From assembly GCA_021804825.1 (NCBI GenBank), contig JAJZGX010000008.1, positions 1-45,944 on the forward strand: DNA of 45,944 bases, given 5' to 3'. Every line of letters starts with the position of its first letter. Within the stretch, counting starts at the first letter, position 1. The notes beneath the pieces are model-generated. The model did no database searches and was not told where the DNA came from. It worked only from the letters and a program-made list of their open reading frames with translations. Positions 45,842 through 45,944 of the stretch are shown here, in pieces. A program made the position numbers and the translations under genes. The DNA is from Pseudomonadota bacterium (GTDB lineage Bacteria > Pseudomonadota > Alphaproteobacteria > Rhizobiales > Beijerinckiaceae).

Positions 45842-45944
45842 CCGTCATTGCGAGCGTAAGCGAAGCAACCCAGGGGTTTCGCGAAATCAGCCCCGCAGCA
45901 ACCTCCCAACCCCCCTAGGTTGCTTCGTCGCTGCGCTCCTCGCA
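45842..45944. repeat. Composite palindromic repeat, unit 2 (cut by window end)
   Basis: A plus copy (from 45843, same 37 bases as unit 1) and a minus copy (from about 45913, GGTTGCTTCGTCGCTGCGCT... truncated at the window edge) flank a centre with CCGCAGCAACCTCC. The unit repeats 131 bases after unit 1 in direct orientation, so the array is a tandem duplication of a composite element. Confidence 0.8.

Noticed and set aside
45665..45944. Possible CRISPR array, because of regularly spaced repeats
   Set aside because: The repeats are inverted pairs with a conserved centre rather than direct repeats with unique spacers, there are only two units, and no cas genes are present.

Overview
The window reads as chromosomal DNA of an alphaproteobacterium, most likely of the Rhizobiales (Hyphomicrobiales). 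Four things point there: GC-rich codon use throughout, a GAAC-N7-GAAC SOS box in front of lexA, the block lexA / comEC / gltX / gltA followed by der and its TPR partner, and the mutY - DUF721 - DsbA-like order. The genus cannot be read from the sequence. Nearly all genes are core or common accessory functions. I see no phage, insertion sequence, CRISPR array or toxin-antitoxin module.

Layout. 1-813: the 3' part of a coniferyl-type aldehyde dehydrogenase. 842-4691: a sulfide/persulfide locus with a palindromic operator candidate, a Blh-type persulfide dioxygenase, a free DUF442 sulfurtransferase, a DUF442-SQR fusion and a TauE exporter. 4771-6917: DUF2147, a small overlapping secreted protein and an M20 dipeptidase. 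6940-8976: parE (minus). 9425-11494: an orphan TadG-like von Willebrand protein with a (Pro-Thr)19 tract and an Asn/Gly/Tyr-rich domain, ending at a strong terminator. 11631-13621: tRNA-Leu, then a ThuA / Gfo-Idh-MocA pair. 13733-21498: AsmA-like, lexA, comEC (minus), gltX and gltA. 21515-28518: a minus-strand run of der-TPR, gabD-rpiA-DUF2059-gor and a secreted protein. 28663-29729: a Gph-type phosphatase and a Met/His-rich secreted peptide. 30042-32203: CIRCE-controlled groESL with a terminator. 32548-35113: an IHF/HU protein and an SbmA/YddA-type ABC exporter. 35195-35430: interspersed palindromic repeats. 35541-38910: gatB, and convergent to it a 4-hydroxyproline epimerase / DapA-family pair. 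38998-43398: a 75-codon ORF coupled to mutY, then DUF721, a DsbA-like oxidoreductase, a predicted fluoroacetate dehalogenase and a patatin. 43429-45664: tRNA-Gln, glutathione peroxidase and LutB. 45665-45944: two tandem copies of the palindromic repeat.

How the genes work together. The sulfur genes form a plausible pathway: quinone-linked sulfide oxidation to persulfide, sulfur transfer, persulfide dioxygenation to sulfite, then sulfite export. The gene carrying the SQR domain lacks one of the two redox cysteines expected of that family. Gor and glutathione peroxidase are thiol redox functions elsewhere in the window. The hydroxyproline pair covers two steps of trans-4-hydroxy-L-proline breakdown.

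No wholly new multi-gene system is evident. The items most worth a second look are the Cys-less SQR fusion with its duplicated DUF442 domain, the TadG protein with a prion-like domain, the dehalogenase with a complete set of defluorination residues, and the tandem composite palindromic repeats.
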